Shown here: positions 30,290 through 39,339 of the stretch, piece after piece | How the letters are laid out: every line of letters begins with the position of its first letter | Position numbering within the stretch: the stretch's first letter is position 1 | Assembly (NCBI RefSeq): GCF_900199635.1 | Contig: NZ_LT962687.1 | Location: forward strand, 1,907,501-1,971,500 | Length of the DNA: 64,000 nucleotides | Direction of reading: 5' to 3' | From: Anaerotruncus massiliensis (ex Togo et al. 2026) | GTDB lineage: Bacteria > Bacillota > Clostridia > Oscillospirales > Ruminococcaceae | Program-made: the position numbers and the translations under genes | The notes under the pieces: generated by a model | Databases searched by the model: none | Told to the model about the DNA's origin: nothing | Seen by the model: the letters and a program-made list of their open reading frames with translations, nothing else

Positions 30290-30914
30290 GCGCCGCTCCG
30301 CTCATGTAGGGGTTGTGCCTGCGTTCCCGCTCGAGGGTGCTCTCGGGGCCGTGGCCGGGCAGCACCCGGTAATCTCCCGGCAGCGCCGCGAGCTTTTTGA
30401 GCGAGGCGAGCATCGACGGGTAGTCCCCGCCGTAGAGGTCGATCCGCCCGATGTCCCCCGCGAAGAGGGTGTCCCCCGTGAAGAGCAGGTCGCCGCATTT
30501 GTAGCTGACCCCGCCCGCCGTGTGTCCGGGGGTGTCGATCACCTCGAAGCGCATCGGCCCCGCCGTGACCGCGTCCCCCTCCCCGAGCAGCAGGTCGGGG
30601 GTGAGCAGGTAGTCCTCGTCGGTCATGCCGCGCATGATCGCGAGGCTCTTGCGGCGGTCGGCGAGCATCTCGAGATCCCGCCGCCCGACCGCCAGCTTGC
30701 AGCCGAACGCCTCCCGCAGCGCCCGCACCGCGCCGATGTGGTCGTAGTGCCCGTGGGTCAGCAGGATGTATTCGGGGTGCAGGCCCTTTTCCCGCAGGAA
30801 CGCCTCGAGCTTTTCCGCCTGGAAGCCCGGGTCGATGACCACGCTCGCCTCCCCGTCCGCGACGATGTAGCAGTTGGTGCCCATCGTGCCGACCGGCATC
30901 GTGTATACTTTCAT
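30273..30914 (-). CDS. MBL-fold metallo-hydrolase (glyoxalase II-like)
   Basis: The 213-residue protein has the di-metal motif THGHYDHIGA near residue 54, DTPGHTAGGVSY, FTGDTLFAGDIGR and PGHGPES, as in YqgX/GloB-like hydrolases. It may hydrolyse thioesters. It is between dtd and hemZ, an order common in Clostridia. Confidence 0.92.
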   Translation of the reverse strand: MKVYTMPVGTMGTNCYIVADGEASVVIDPGFQAEKLEAFLREKGLHPEYILLTHGHYDHIGAVRALREAFGCKLAVGRRDLEMLADRRKSLAIMRGMTDEDYLLTPDLLLGEGDAVTAGPMRFEVIDTPGHTAGGVSYKCGDLLFTGDTLFAGDIGRIDLYGGDYPSMLASLKKLAALPGDYRVLPGHGPESTLERERRHNPYMSGAAHDGLY

Positions 30915-30980
30915 CTTTTCACCTCTGGCAGCAATTCCCGCGCAGTCCCCGGCGGAAACGCCGCCGGGACCGGGCGCGGG

Positions 30981-31439
30981 TTATTTCTTCATGATTTCGT
31001 CCGTGTCGAGCAGGATGGTCACCGGGCCGTCGTTCTCGATCGACACGCGCATGTCCGCGCCGAAAACCCCCGTCTCGACGGGGGAGACGCCCGCGTCCTT
31101 CGCCGCGGCGACGAACCGCAGGTAGAGGGCGTTGGCCTCCTCCGGCGCGGCCGCGCCCGTAAAGGAGGGCCGCCTCCCCCGCCGCGCGTCGGCGCAGAGG
31201 GTGAAGTTGGAGACGACGAGCATCCCGCCGCCCACCTCCAACAGGGATTTGTTCATCTTGCCGTTTTCGTCCTCGAAGACGCGCAGGCCGGCGGCCTTTT
31301 CCGCGAGGAAATCCGCCTCGTCCACCCCGTCGCCCGTCACGACGCCGAGCAGGACCGCGAGCCCCTGCCCGATCTCCCCGAGCACCCGCCCGCCGGACGT
31401 GACCTTCGCGGACGAGACCCGCTGCAATACCGCTTTCAT
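30981..31439 (-). CDS. dtd: D-aminoacyl-tRNA deacylase
   Basis: The 152-residue protein starts MKAVLQRVSSAKVTSGGRVL and keeps the family's active-site segments NFTLCADARRGRRPSF and the late GPVTILLDT. It removes D-amino acids (and Gly from tRNA-Ala) from tRNA. It follows relA by 31 bases, as in many Firmicutes. Confidence 0.96.
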   Translation of the reverse strand: MKAVLQRVSSAKVTSGGRVLGEIGQGLAVLLGVVTGDGVDEADFLAEKAAGLRVFEDENGKMNKSLLEVGGGMLVVSNFTLCADARRGRRPSFTGAAAPEEANALYLRFVAAAKDAGVSPVETGVFGADMRVSIENDGPVTILLDTDEIMKK

Positions 31440-31470
31440 GGCGATCCCCCTACCAGTTTATTCCGGGCCG

Positions 31471-33660
31471 CTACTGCACAGACCTTGTGACGCTCGTCAC
31501 GCCCGGGATCTTTCTGAGGTTTCCGATGATAAAGTTGAGCTGATCGATGTCGCTGACCGTGAAGGTCACCGTCACGATGTTCTCCCCCGTCTTGACCTCG
31601 CGGGCCATCAGGGTGCTGATCGAGATGCGCATCGTGGAAAGCGCCACCGAGATGTCCGCCAGCGCGCCGATGCGGTCGTCGGTGACGATCTCGATCGTGC
31701 TCTTGAAGTGCTCCTTCTTGGCGCTCTCCATCGCCCATTCGGCCCGCACCCAGCGTTCGGCGTTGTTCGGGTCGTTGATGGAGTTTATGACGTTCGCGCA
31801 GTCCTTTTTATGGATCGACACGCCGAAGCCCCGCGTCACGAAGCCGATGATCTCGTCCCCCGGCAGCGGGTTGCAGCAGCGCGCGAACTTGACCAGGCAA
31901 CTGTCCAGCCCCTCGACGATCACGCCGCTCGAGGCGCCCTTCACGCGGTGCGGCTTGATTGGCACCCGCTCGGTCGGGTCCTCCGGCTCGACGGTGCGGT
32001 ACATCTTGACGTAGTCCTCTTTGACGCGCGGCATGATCTTGGAGAGCAGCACGCCACCGTAGCCGACCGCCGCCAAAAAGTCGTCCACCACCTCGAAGTG
32101 CTGGCGCTTGGCGATCGCGAGCAGGAACTCCTTCGCCTTGCCCTCCGGCAGGGTGATCATGTTGCGGCGGAACTCCCGTTCCAGCTCGGCGCGGCCCTGC
32201 TCGATGTTCTCCTCGCGGCGCTCCTTCTTGTACCAGTTGCGGATCTTGTTGCGCGCCTCGGTCGTCTTGACGATCTTGAGCCAGTCGCGGCTCGGCGCGT
32301 GGTCCTTCGCGTTGGTCGTGACGACCTCGATGATCTGGCCGGTGCGCACCGGCGTGTCGAGCGCGACCATCCGCCCGTCGATCTTTGCCCCCACCATCCG
32401 GTTGCCCACCTCGGTGTGGATGGCGTAGGCGAAGTCGATAACCGTCGAGTCCACCGGCAGGGCGATCACGTCCCCCTTGGGCGTGAAGACGTAGACCTCC
32501 TCGGGCGAGAGGTCGCTCTTGATCGAGCGGACGATGTCTTCGACGTCGTCCGCCTCCTTCTGGTTCTCGATGAGCTGGCGGATCCACGCGAGGCGCTCCT
32601 CGAGCTTGTCGTGCCCGGTGATGCCCGCCTTGTATTTCCAATGGGCCGCGATGCCGTATTCCGCCGTGTGGTGCATATCCCAGGTGCGGATCTGCACCTC
32701 GAAGGGGATGCCCTCCTTGTCGATGACCGTCGTGTGGAGCGACTGGTACATGTTCGGCTTGGGGGTGGAGATGTAGTCCTTGAAGCGGTTGGGCAGCGGC
32801 CGGAAGAGGTCGTGAATGATGCCGAGGATGTTGTAGCACTCGTTGACCGAGTCGACGATGATGCGCACCGCGTAGATGTCGAAGATCTCCTCGAAGGCGC
32901 GGCCCTGGATGTAGACCTTGCGGTAGATGCCGTAGACGCTCTTGACCCGCCCGTCGATGTAGACCTCGCTGTATTCCGACGCGAGCCGCTCGCGGATCTT
33001 CGCCTTGATCTTTTCCAGGAAGCTTTGGCGGTCGGCCTTTTTGAGCTCGAGCATCTTTTCGATCTCGTGGTAGGCCACCGGGTCGAGGTAGCGCAGGGAG
33101 ATGTCCTCGAGCTCCTCCTTGACCGCGCGGATACCAAGCCTGTGCGCCAGCGGTGCATAGACCTCCATCGTTTCAAGCGCCTTGTCGCGGCGCTTCTGCT
33201 CGGGCATGACCTCGATCGTGCGCATGTTGTGCAGCCGGTCGGCCAGCTTGATGATGATCACGCGCACATCCTGCGCCATGGCGAGCAGCATCTTGCGCAC
33301 GTTCTCCGCCTGCTGCTCCTCGCGGGAGGTGAAGCTGATCTTGCCCAGCTTGGTCACGCCCTCCACGAGCAGCGCCACGTCCGCGCCGAACTGCTTCTGG
33401 ACCTGTTCGGCCGTGACGTCGGTGTCCTCCACCACGTCGTGCAGCAGCGCGGCCTCGACGCATTCGCTGTCCATGCCGAGGTCGACCAGGATGATCGAGA
33501 CGGCGATCGGGTGGGAGATATACGGCTCCCCCGATACGCGGCACTGGCCCTTGTGGGCCTCTCTGGCCACCTCGTAGGCCGCAAGGATCTTTTCGCGGTC
33601 GTAGGGACGGCCGCTCTTTTCGATCGCCTGCAGCAGATCTTCAATTACATAGTATTTCAT
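31471..33660 (-). CDS. relA: Bifunctional (p)ppGpp synthetase/hydrolase RelA/SpoT
   Basis: The 729-residue protein has the HD hydrolase domain (ALLHDVVEDTDVTAEQ), the synthetase domain (VKSVYGIYRKVYIQGR, QSLHTTVIDKEG), a TGS domain (VYVFTPKGDVIALPVDSTV), a zinc-finger/helical region with CCNPLPGDEIIGFV, and a C-terminal ACT domain. It sets the stringent response alarmone level. It lies between recJ and dtd; the apt gene often found between recJ and relA is missing. Confidence 0.96.
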   Translation of the reverse strand: MKYYVIEDLLQAIEKSGRPYDREKILAAYEVAREAHKGQCRVSGEPYISHPIAVSIILVDLGMDSECVEAALLHDVVEDTDVTAEQVQKQFGADVALLVEGVTKLGKISFTSREEQQAENVRKMLLAMAQDVRVIIIKLADRLHNMRTIEVMPEQKRRDKALETMEVYAPLAHRLGIRAVKEELEDISLRYLDPVAYHEIEKMLELKKADRQSFLEKIKAKIRERLASEYSEVYIDGRVKSVYGIYRKVYIQGRAFEEIFDIYAVRIIVDSVNECYNILGIIHDLFRPLPNRFKDYISTPKPNMYQSLHTTVIDKEGIPFEVQIRTWDMHHTAEYGIAAHWKYKAGITGHDKLEERLAWIRQLIENQKEADDVEDIVRSIKSDLSPEEVYVFTPKGDVIALPVDSTVIDFAYAIHTEVGNRMVGAKIDGRMVALDTPVRTGQIIEVVTTNAKDHAPSRDWLKIVKTTEARNKIRNWYKKERREENIEQGRAELEREFRRNMITLPEGKAKEFLLAIAKRQHFEVVDDFLAAVGYGGVLLSKIMPRVKEDYVKMYRTVEPEDPTERVPIKPHRVKGASSGVIVEGLDSCLVKFARCCNPLPGDEIIGFVTRGFGVSIHKKDCANVINSINDPNNAERWVRAEWAMESAKKEHFKSTIEIVTDDRIGALADISVALSTMRISISTLMAREVKTGENIVTVTFTVSDIDQLNFIIGNLRKIPGVTSVTRSVQ

Positions 33661-33705
33661 TCGCTTCCTCCATCACGGGCGATTGCCCGCAACCAGGTTG
33701 CCGGT

Positions 33706-35760
33706 TCATACGCCGGCCGGCAGGCTTCGGGATTGCAGCTCCCGCAGGATTTTCGACTGGGAGATATCCACCTTCTGCGGATTGGGCACCACCGCCACAT
33801 GCCTGCCGCCCGGGCCGCGGGTAACGAGGTGCATCTCGTCGAGCACGTCGATCGCGAGCTTCAGCTTGCACAGGCAGGAGATGTTCCCCCGCAGCTTCGC
33901 GTAGATCACCTCGTCGGGCGCCGAAAGGTTGCCCTTCGAGCGCAGGTAGCGGTAGACCACCGCGATGTCGTCCCGGCTGGGCACCACCTGCGCCCTCGCC
34001 GGCTCCTCCACCGGCTCGCTGCGGCGCAGCCGCTGGTAGACCTGCTCCGAGTGGTGGATCTTATCGTAATCGATCCCCGTCAGGTGGATGTCCTTCACCT
34101 TGACCGAGACGCGCAGCTCGCCGTTCCACTCCCCCACGTCGACCGTCGCGGCCAGATCGACCACCTCGCCGACCGCATAGGGAAAGTTTTCCTGCGACAC
34201 GCCGAAATAGACCGCGTAAAAGACCGTGTCCTCCCCCGCGAACCGCAGCCGCAGGTGCTTGCCCTCCCCGATGGGGTAGACCCCCTGGAGGGTGCAGCCG
34301 GGAATTTGGAAGACGGGCAGCTCGTTGCCCGAGCCGAACGGCTCGAGCAGTGCGAGCGGCTGGATCGAGTGGACGTTGAGCTGGCGCGGCGAGAGGGCGC
34401 AGTCGATGTTGATCGTCTGCTGGGGCATCTCGGGGTAGTGCTCCGCCGCCCAGAGGTTGATTTTTTCGATGAAGGCGGGCAGCTTTTCCATCGGGACCGT
34501 CAGCCCGGCAGCCTGGTTGTGCCCGCCGTAGCGCACGAGCAGCTCGGAGCAGGAGTCGATCGCGTCGATGATCGAGAAGCCCTCGACGCTGCGGCCCGAG
34601 CCGCGCGCGTTCTCCCCCTCGACCGACAGCACGATGCAGGGCTTGCCGAACCGCTCGACCATGCGTGAGGCCACGATGCCCACGATGCCGTGGTGCCAGC
34701 CCTCGCCGTAGATGACGATCACCCGGCGGCCGAGCGCCTCGGCGTCCGATTCAAGCTGCTGCATGATCTGCCGGACGATCTGGTCCTCGATCGCGCGGCG
34801 CTTCTCGTTGAGGGAGTTGATCCCCCCGGCCAGCTCCTCAGGCTCGTCGCCGCCTCCCACGAAAAGCTCGATCGCGTTGTCGACGCAGTCGAACCGGCCC
34901 GCCGAATTGATGCGCGGCACGATGCCGTAAGCGATGTTCTCGCAGGAGAGCTGCTTATCCGCCATGCCGCACACCCGGATGAGCGCGGCCAGGCCCTCGT
35001 TGTCGGTGTTCTGGAGGCTCTCGAGCCCCCGCCGCACGATCGTGCGGTTTTCGCCGGTGAGCGGCACGATGTCCGCCACCGTCGCCACGGCGACGAGGTC
35101 GCCGTACTGGTCGAGCATCAGCTCTCCGTCGTCCCCCTCGAGCGCGCAGATGAGCTTGAAGGCCACCCCCACGCCCGCGAGATATTCGCACCCGCTCTCG
35201 TCGTCGAGGCGGTGCGGGTCGACCACCGCGGCCGCCGCGGGCAGCACCTCGCGCGGCTTGTGGTGGTCGGTGATCACCACGTCGAGCCCGAGCGAGGAGG
35301 CGTACTCCACCTCACCGATCGCCGTGATGCCGTTGTCCACCGTGATGACGAGGCGCACCCCGTCGTCGTGGATGAGCTTCAGCGCCTCCCGGTTGAGGCC
35401 GTAGCCCTCCCGGTCGCGCTGGGGGATGTAATAGCAGACGTCCGCGCCCGCGGACTCGAGATAGCTGTAGAGCACGACCGTCGACATGATGCCGTCGCAG
35501 TCGTAGTCGCCGTAGACGGCGATCCGCTCCCCATCGGAAAGCGCCCGCCGGATGCGCGCCACGGCCTTATCCATGTCGCGGATCGCCAGCGGGTCGGTCA
35601 GCGTCCCGTCCGGAGACAGGAAGCGTTCGATCTTTTCCCGGGTGTCATACCCTCTGCCGGCCAGCACCCGCACAGCAATCAGCGGCAGGCCCAGCTCGCT
35701 CGCGAGCCGCTTGGCCGCCGCCTCGTCGGGGCGCCGGACGTTCCAGCGTTTTATCGGCAC
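33706..35760 (-). CDS. recJ: Single-stranded-DNA-specific exonuclease RecJ
   Basis: The 684-residue protein has the DHH phosphoesterase motifs VYGDYDCDGIMST, DNGITA and ITDHHKPRE, then the DHHA1 region (VRYGGHNQAAGLTV). It degrades ssDNA 5' to 3' in recombination and repair. A long C-terminal extension of about 120 residues (after GELRVSVKVKDI), with an HTH-like end, is typical of the Firmicute form. It is the first gene of the recJ-relA-dtd-MBL-hemZ operon. Confidence 0.96.
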   Translation of the reverse strand: MPIKRWNVRRPDEAAAKRLASELGLPLIAVRVLAGRGYDTREKIERFLSPDGTLTDPLAIRDMDKAVARIRRALSDGERIAVYGDYDCDGIMSTVVLYSYLESAGADVCYYIPQRDREGYGLNREALKLIHDDGVRLVITVDNGITAIGEVEYASSLGLDVVITDHHKPREVLPAAAAVVDPHRLDDESGCEYLAGVGVAFKLICALEGDDGELMLDQYGDLVAVATVADIVPLTGENRTIVRRGLESLQNTDNEGLAALIRVCGMADKQLSCENIAYGIVPRINSAGRFDCVDNAIELFVGGGDEPEELAGGINSLNEKRRAIEDQIVRQIMQQLESDAEALGRRVIVIYGEGWHHGIVGIVASRMVERFGKPCIVLSVEGENARGSGRSVEGFSIIDAIDSCSELLVRYGGHNQAAGLTVPMEKLPAFIEKINLWAAEHYPEMPQQTINIDCALSPRQLNVHSIQPLALLEPFGSGNELPVFQIPGCTLQGVYPIGEGKHLRLRFAGEDTVFYAVYFGVSQENFPYAVGEVVDLAATVDVGEWNGELRVSVKVKDIHLTGIDYDKIHHSEQVYQRLRRSEPVEEPARAQVVPSRDDIAVVYRYLRSKGNLSAPDEVIYAKLRGNISCLCKLKLAIDVLDEMHLVTRGPGGRHVAVVPNPQKVDISQSKILRELQSRSLPAGV

Positions 35761-35901
35761 GTAGATTCCTCCGTTTTCCGCAGATACCTCCCGCCGTCCC
35801 CGCGGAAAATCCGCAGGAAACCGGGCGCGGAGGCCGGAAGGCCCCGCGCGGCGGGAAAACCGTAAAAGTCATCGATGCTTGCCATTCATACAGTAAGAGA
35901 T

Positions 35902-35930
35902 ATTGTACCACTTTTTTGCCAAAAACACAA
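35902..35930 (-). promoter_or_regulatory. Sigma-A promoter of the recJ operon
   Basis: TTGTGT (35925-35930), 17 bases, TACAAT (35902-35907) on the minus strand; it implies a leader of about 135 bases. Confidence 0.75.
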
Positions 35931-35985
35931 TATACGGCTCCAAAGCGGTTTCTTCGGCAGGCCCCGTCCCAAAACGCCGCTCCCA

Positions 35986-36021
35986 AATGAAAACCGGCAG
36001 GACGCGAAGCGCCCTGCCGGT
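35986..36021 (-). terminator. Terminator of the cmk-plsC-ispH operon
   Basis: ACCGGCAGG pairs with CCTGCCGGT, followed by TTTCATTT on the minus strand. Confidence 0.8.
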
Positions 36022-36034
36022 AAAACGGTTCTGT

Positions 36035-38062
36035 TTATTCCGCGGAATCCTCGGGGATCTCGCCCTGCGCGCCGTCCGGGCCGGCCTCGTAGACAACGGC
36101 GGACTCCTCGGCGGCGGGAGCTTCCTCCTCGGCCGGCGCGGGCGCCTTGTCGGCGAGCAGCGCGCGGATCGAGAGGCTGACGCGCTTCTTCTCGCTGTCG
36201 AGCTCGGTGATCTTCACCTCGACCTCCTGGCCGATCGCAAGCACGTCGGAGGGCTTGTTGATCCGCTCGTTGGAGATCTGGCTGATGTGGATGAGCCCGT
36301 CCACGCCCGGGATGATCTGGGCGAACGCGCCGAACGGGGTCATCGAGACGACCTTGACGGTGCAGACGGTGCCGACCGCGTAGTCACGCTGCATGATGAC
36401 CCACGGATTGTCCTCCGCCTTCTTGTAGCCAAGGGAGATCTTCTTGTTCTCCGCGTCGATGTCCTTGATGTAGACCTCGACCGTGTCGCCCACGCTGACG
36501 ATCTCGGAGGGATGCTTGATGCGGTTCCAGCTCAGCTCGGAGATGTGCACCATGCCGTCCACGCCGCCCAGGTTGACGAACGCGCCGTAGCTGGTGAGGG
36601 ATTTGACGACGCCGGTGTAATGCTTGCCGACCTCGACCTCCTGCCAGAACTTCTCCTCGAGCTCGCGGCGCTGCTCGCGCAGGACCGCACGGATCGAACC
36701 GACCGCGCGTTTGCGCTGGCGGTTGACTTCCAGAATCTTGAACTGGACCTTCTTCTTGAGCAGGTCCTCCAGGCTGTCGTTGCGGGAAAGGGTGGCCTGG
36801 GAGGCGGGGATAAAGACCTTGACGCCGTTGGTCAGCGCCAGCACGCCGCCCTTGATGACCTCCACGACGGTGCCCTCGAGGATCTCCTCGGTGTCCACCG
36901 CGTTCATGACCTTCTCGAAACCGGCAATTGCATCGAGGCGCTTCTTGGAGAGCATCACGGTGCCCTCGACGTCATTGACGCGCACGACCAGCAGGTCCAT
37001 CTGGTCGCCAACCTTGACGAGCTCCTCAGGCTTCGCGTTGGGGTCGTCGGTCAGTTCGGACAGCGGGACGTAGCCCGCGTGCTTGGTGCCGATGTCGACG
37101 GAAATCTCGTTCGGCGCGATCCCCGTGACGGTCGCTGTGACCTTCTCCCTGTTATCTATTGTTTTGAAGGATTCATTCAACATCTCTTCAAAAGAAAGCT
37201 CGTCCTGATCTTTAAGAATCTCACTCATGGTTTTATGTACCTCCTTAATTATGCAAGCCGGCGTCGACGCGCCCGCTGTAACGCCAATCCTAGTATAACC
37301 GCCCAGATCGAGATCATGCAGCTCCGCCGCAGACTCGATCAGAAAGGTGTCGCAATACGCCCCGCAGAGCTGCGCCAGCTTGGCGGTGTTGGAGCTTTTC
37401 CGGCCGCCGATCACGATCATCGCATCGCTTTGGGCCGCCAGCTCCCGCGCCTCAGACTGTCGTTTTTCAGTAGCAATACATATTGTATCAAATATTCGGA
37501 GCTTTGTACACACTTTTTTAAGTTTTTCTACACATTTTTCCCATTCCGGCACCGAAAAAGTCGTCTGTGCAAGCAGGGTGACGGGCCGGTTTCCACCATT
37601 ATCCAAAATCGGAATGATTTTGTCAAGCTCTTCCGCCGAACGGAAGATGTGCGTCTCCCCCTCGCAGAAGCCCGCGATCCCCACCACCTCCGGATGGGAG
37701 GGGTCCCCCGCGATGAGCGTGACGCTCTCCCCCGAGTGCTCCGCCGCAAGCCGGTGGAGCTTCTCGACATAGGGGCAGGTCGCGTCGACCACCCGCGCGC
37801 CCGACGCCGCCAGCTCCTCGTAGACCTGCGGCGGCACCCCGTGCGACCGGATGATCACCGTCCGGCCGTCCGTGTTCTCCGCGGGGCTTTCGATCACCCG
37901 CACGCCCGCGCGCGCGAGCTCCTCCACGATCCGGGGGTTGTGGATGAGCTCCCCGAGCGTGCAGGCGGGCGTCCCCGAACGGGCCTCCGCGAAGGCGGCG
38001 TCCACCGCCCGCCGGACCCCGAAGCAGAAGCCCGCCGTCTTCGCCACCGTGATCCGTTTCAA
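36035..38062 (-). CDS. ispH: IspH (HMBPP reductase) fused to a four-domain S1 RNA-binding protein
   Basis: Residues 1-280 are 4-hydroxy-3-methylbut-2-enyl diphosphate reductase, last step of the MEP isoprenoid pathway. Cluster Cys are in [14 protein letters not shown] and [11 protein letters not shown]. The rest is a ribosomal-S1-like protein with four S1 domains (for example [20 protein letters not shown] and [20 protein letters not shown]). This fusion is known in Clostridia. The start is TTG at 38062, overlapping the plsC stop as TTGA, with GGAGG 7 bases upstream. An internal AAGGAGGT and ATG at 37228 could give a separate 397-residue S1 protein. Confidence 0.92.
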   Translation of the reverse strand: MKRITVAKTAGFCFGVRRAVDAAFAEARSGTPACTLGELIHNPRIVEELARAGVRVIESPAENTDGRTVIIRSHGVPPQVYEELAASGARVVDATCPYVEKLHRLAAEHSGESVTLIAGDPSHPEVVGIAGFCEGETHIFRSAEELDKIIPILDNGGNRPVTLLAQTTFSVPEWEKCVEKLKKVCTKLRIFDTICIATEKRQSEARELAAQSDAMIVIGGRKSSNTAKLAQLCGAYCDTFLIESAAELHDLDLGGYTRIGVTAGASTPACIIKEVHKTMSEILKDQDELSFEEMLNESFKTIDNREKVTATVTGIAPNEISVDIGTKHAGYVPLSELTDDPNAKPEELVKVGDQMDLLVVRVNDVEGTVMLSKKRLDAIAGFEKVMNAVDTEEILEGTVVEVIKGGVLALTNGVKVFIPASQATLSRNDSLEDLLKKKVQFKILEVNRQRKRAVGSIRAVLREQRRELEEKFWQEVEVGKHYTGVVKSLTSYGAFVNLGGVDGMVHISELSWNRIKHPSEIVSVGDTVEVYIKDIDAENKKISLGYKKAEDNPWVIMQRDYAVGTVCTVKVVSMTPFGAFAQIIPGVDGLIHISQISNERINKPSDVLAIGQEVEVKITELDSEKKRVSLSIRALLADKAPAPAEEEAPAAEESAVVYEAGPDGAQGEIPEDSAE
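37226..37246 (-). promoter_or_regulatory. Internal ribosome site and ATG at the IspH/S1 junction
   Basis: AAGGAGGT (37239-37246 on the minus strand), 10 bases, then ATG (37226-37228) open the S1 part with [17 protein letters not shown]. It falls exactly at the domain border. Confidence 0.6.
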
Positions 38063-38661
38063 ATCCCGTCCTCCAGCAGCCTGACGATCTCGTCCATCAC
38101 AAGGCGGCTGGCCTCCTTGAGCTCGTGCGGCGCGATCTCCGCGCCGAACCCGAACCGCGCGTTTTCGATCGGCTTTCCGTAGCGGACGGTCACCGGCGAC
38201 CGGAAGCCGATCCGCTCCCCGAAACAGACGGCGCAGGGCACCACGTCCGCCCCCGTCTGCTGCGCGATCATCGCGACCCCCGACTTGGGGCGGCCGGGCG
38301 TTCCCGTCTTCGAGCGGGTGCCCTCGGGGAACATCCCCAGCACGCCGCCCCCGGTGATGATGCGGTCCGCCCAGTCGATCGCGCCGGTGTCCCCCTTGCC
38401 GCGCTCGATCGGGAAGGCACCCAGCGCGGTGATGATCCTGGCGAAGAGCGCGTTCTTCTGGAAGAGCTCCGCCTTGGCCATGTAGCAGACCTTGTGGCGC
38501 TTGACCGGGATCCCCGCCAGCACCGGGTCCCAGTTGGAGCGGTGGTTGGCCGCGAGGATGAATCCCCCGCCGTCGGGGACGTTTTCGAGGCCGACCACCC
38601 GGAACCGGAAGGCCAGCCGCAGGAAGACGGCGCACAGCGCCCTTACGACCTTATAAAACAT
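38059..38661 (-). CDS. plsC: 1-acyl-sn-glycerol-3-phosphate acyltransferase
   Basis: The 200-residue protein has the acyltransferase motifs NHRSNWDP (NHx4D), AFPIERGKGD, FPEGTRSKTG and VVPCAV in order. It acylates lysophosphatidic acid in phospholipid synthesis at the membrane; the N-terminal helix MFYKVVRALCAVFLRLAFRF would anchor it. It overlaps cmk by 11 bases and ispH by 4. Confidence 0.95.
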   Translation of the reverse strand: MFYKVVRALCAVFLRLAFRFRVVGLENVPDGGGFILAANHRSNWDPVLAGIPVKRHKVCYMAKAELFQKNALFARIITALGAFPIERGKGDTGAIDWADRIITGGGVLGMFPEGTRSKTGTPGRPKSGVAMIAQQTGADVVPCAVCFGERIGFRSPVTVRYGKPIENARFGFGAEIAPHELKEASRLVMDEIVRLLEDGI

Positions 38662-39325
38662 CGCGCAGCCTCTCCTTCACCAGCTTGGTGAGCACCTGGA
38701 CCGACTGCTCGAGGGTGTTGCCCGTCGTGTCGACGAGCAGGGCGTCGTCCGCCTGCTTAAGCTGCGCGATCGCCCGGTGCGAGTCGTTGTAGTCGCGCTG
38801 CCTGACCTCCTCGAGCAACGCGTCATAGTCGACGTCGTGCCCCTTGGCCTTCAATTCGTCGTACCGGCGGCGCGCCCGCTCCTCGGGCGACGCCGTCAGG
38901 AAGATCTTCACCTGCGCGCCGGGCAGCACGATCGTGCCGATGTCGCGGCCGTCCATGACCACGTCGTGCTCGACCGCCATATTCTGCTGGAGCGCGAAGA
39001 GGAACTGCCGCACCGCCGGGATGGCGCTCACATTGCTCGCGGCCATCGAGACCTCCGGGCGGCGGATCTCCTCCGACACGTCGTAGCCGTTGAGGAACAC
39101 CCGCTGCTCCCCGTTCTTATAGCGCAGCTCCACCTTGATGCCGCCGAGCAGCCGCTCGACCCCCGCCGGGTCGTCCGTCGCCACACCGTTGGCGTTGGCG
39201 TAGAGGCCGATCGCGCGGTAGAGCGCGCCCGTGTCCACATAGATATAGCCGAGCTCCTTCGCGATCGCGCGGGCGATCGTGCTCTTGCCCGCGCCCGCGG
39301 GTCCGTCTATCGCTATCGAAATCAT
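38651..39325 (-). CDS. cmk: Cytidylate kinase
   Basis: The 224-residue kinase starts MISIAIDGPAGAGKSTIARA (P-loop) and has YVDTGALYRA, VVMDGRDIGTIVLPGA and RARRRYDELKAKG. It phosphorylates CMP and dCMP. The ATG at 39325 has AAGGAG 8 bases upstream; the much longer open frame is over the neighbouring flavoprotein gene. The cmk-plsC-ispH/S1 order is typical of Clostridia. Confidence 0.96.
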   Translation of the reverse strand: MISIAIDGPAGAGKSTIARAIAKELGYIYVDTGALYRAIGLYANANGVATDDPAGVERLLGGIKVELRYKNGEQRVFLNGYDVSEEIRRPEVSMAASNVSAIPAVRQFLFALQQNMAVEHDVVMDGRDIGTIVLPGAQVKIFLTASPEERARRRYDELKAKGHDVDYDALLEEVRQRDYNDSHRAIAQLKQADDALLVDTTGNTLEQSVQVLTKLVKERLRDVL

Positions 39326-39339
39326 CCGTTTCTCTCCTT

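Noticed and set aside
31487-31500. GTGAC-N4-GTCAC within the end of relA
   Set aside because: The spacer is 4, not 3, and the sequence encodes conserved C-terminal ACT residues (SVTSVTRS), so it is likely coincidental.
31132-34668. A 1178-codon open frame on the plus strand across recJ and relA
   Set aside because: It is antisense to two well-conserved genes. In GC-rich DNA with biased third codon positions such frames stay open by chance. Its translation is low-complexity (Asp, Val, His, Leu-rich) with no family.
38063-38635. Upstream extension of the ispH-S1 frame into plsC
   Set aside because: The extension has no homology and lies over plsC in another frame; TTG at 38062 with GGAGG and a TTGA overlap explains the start.
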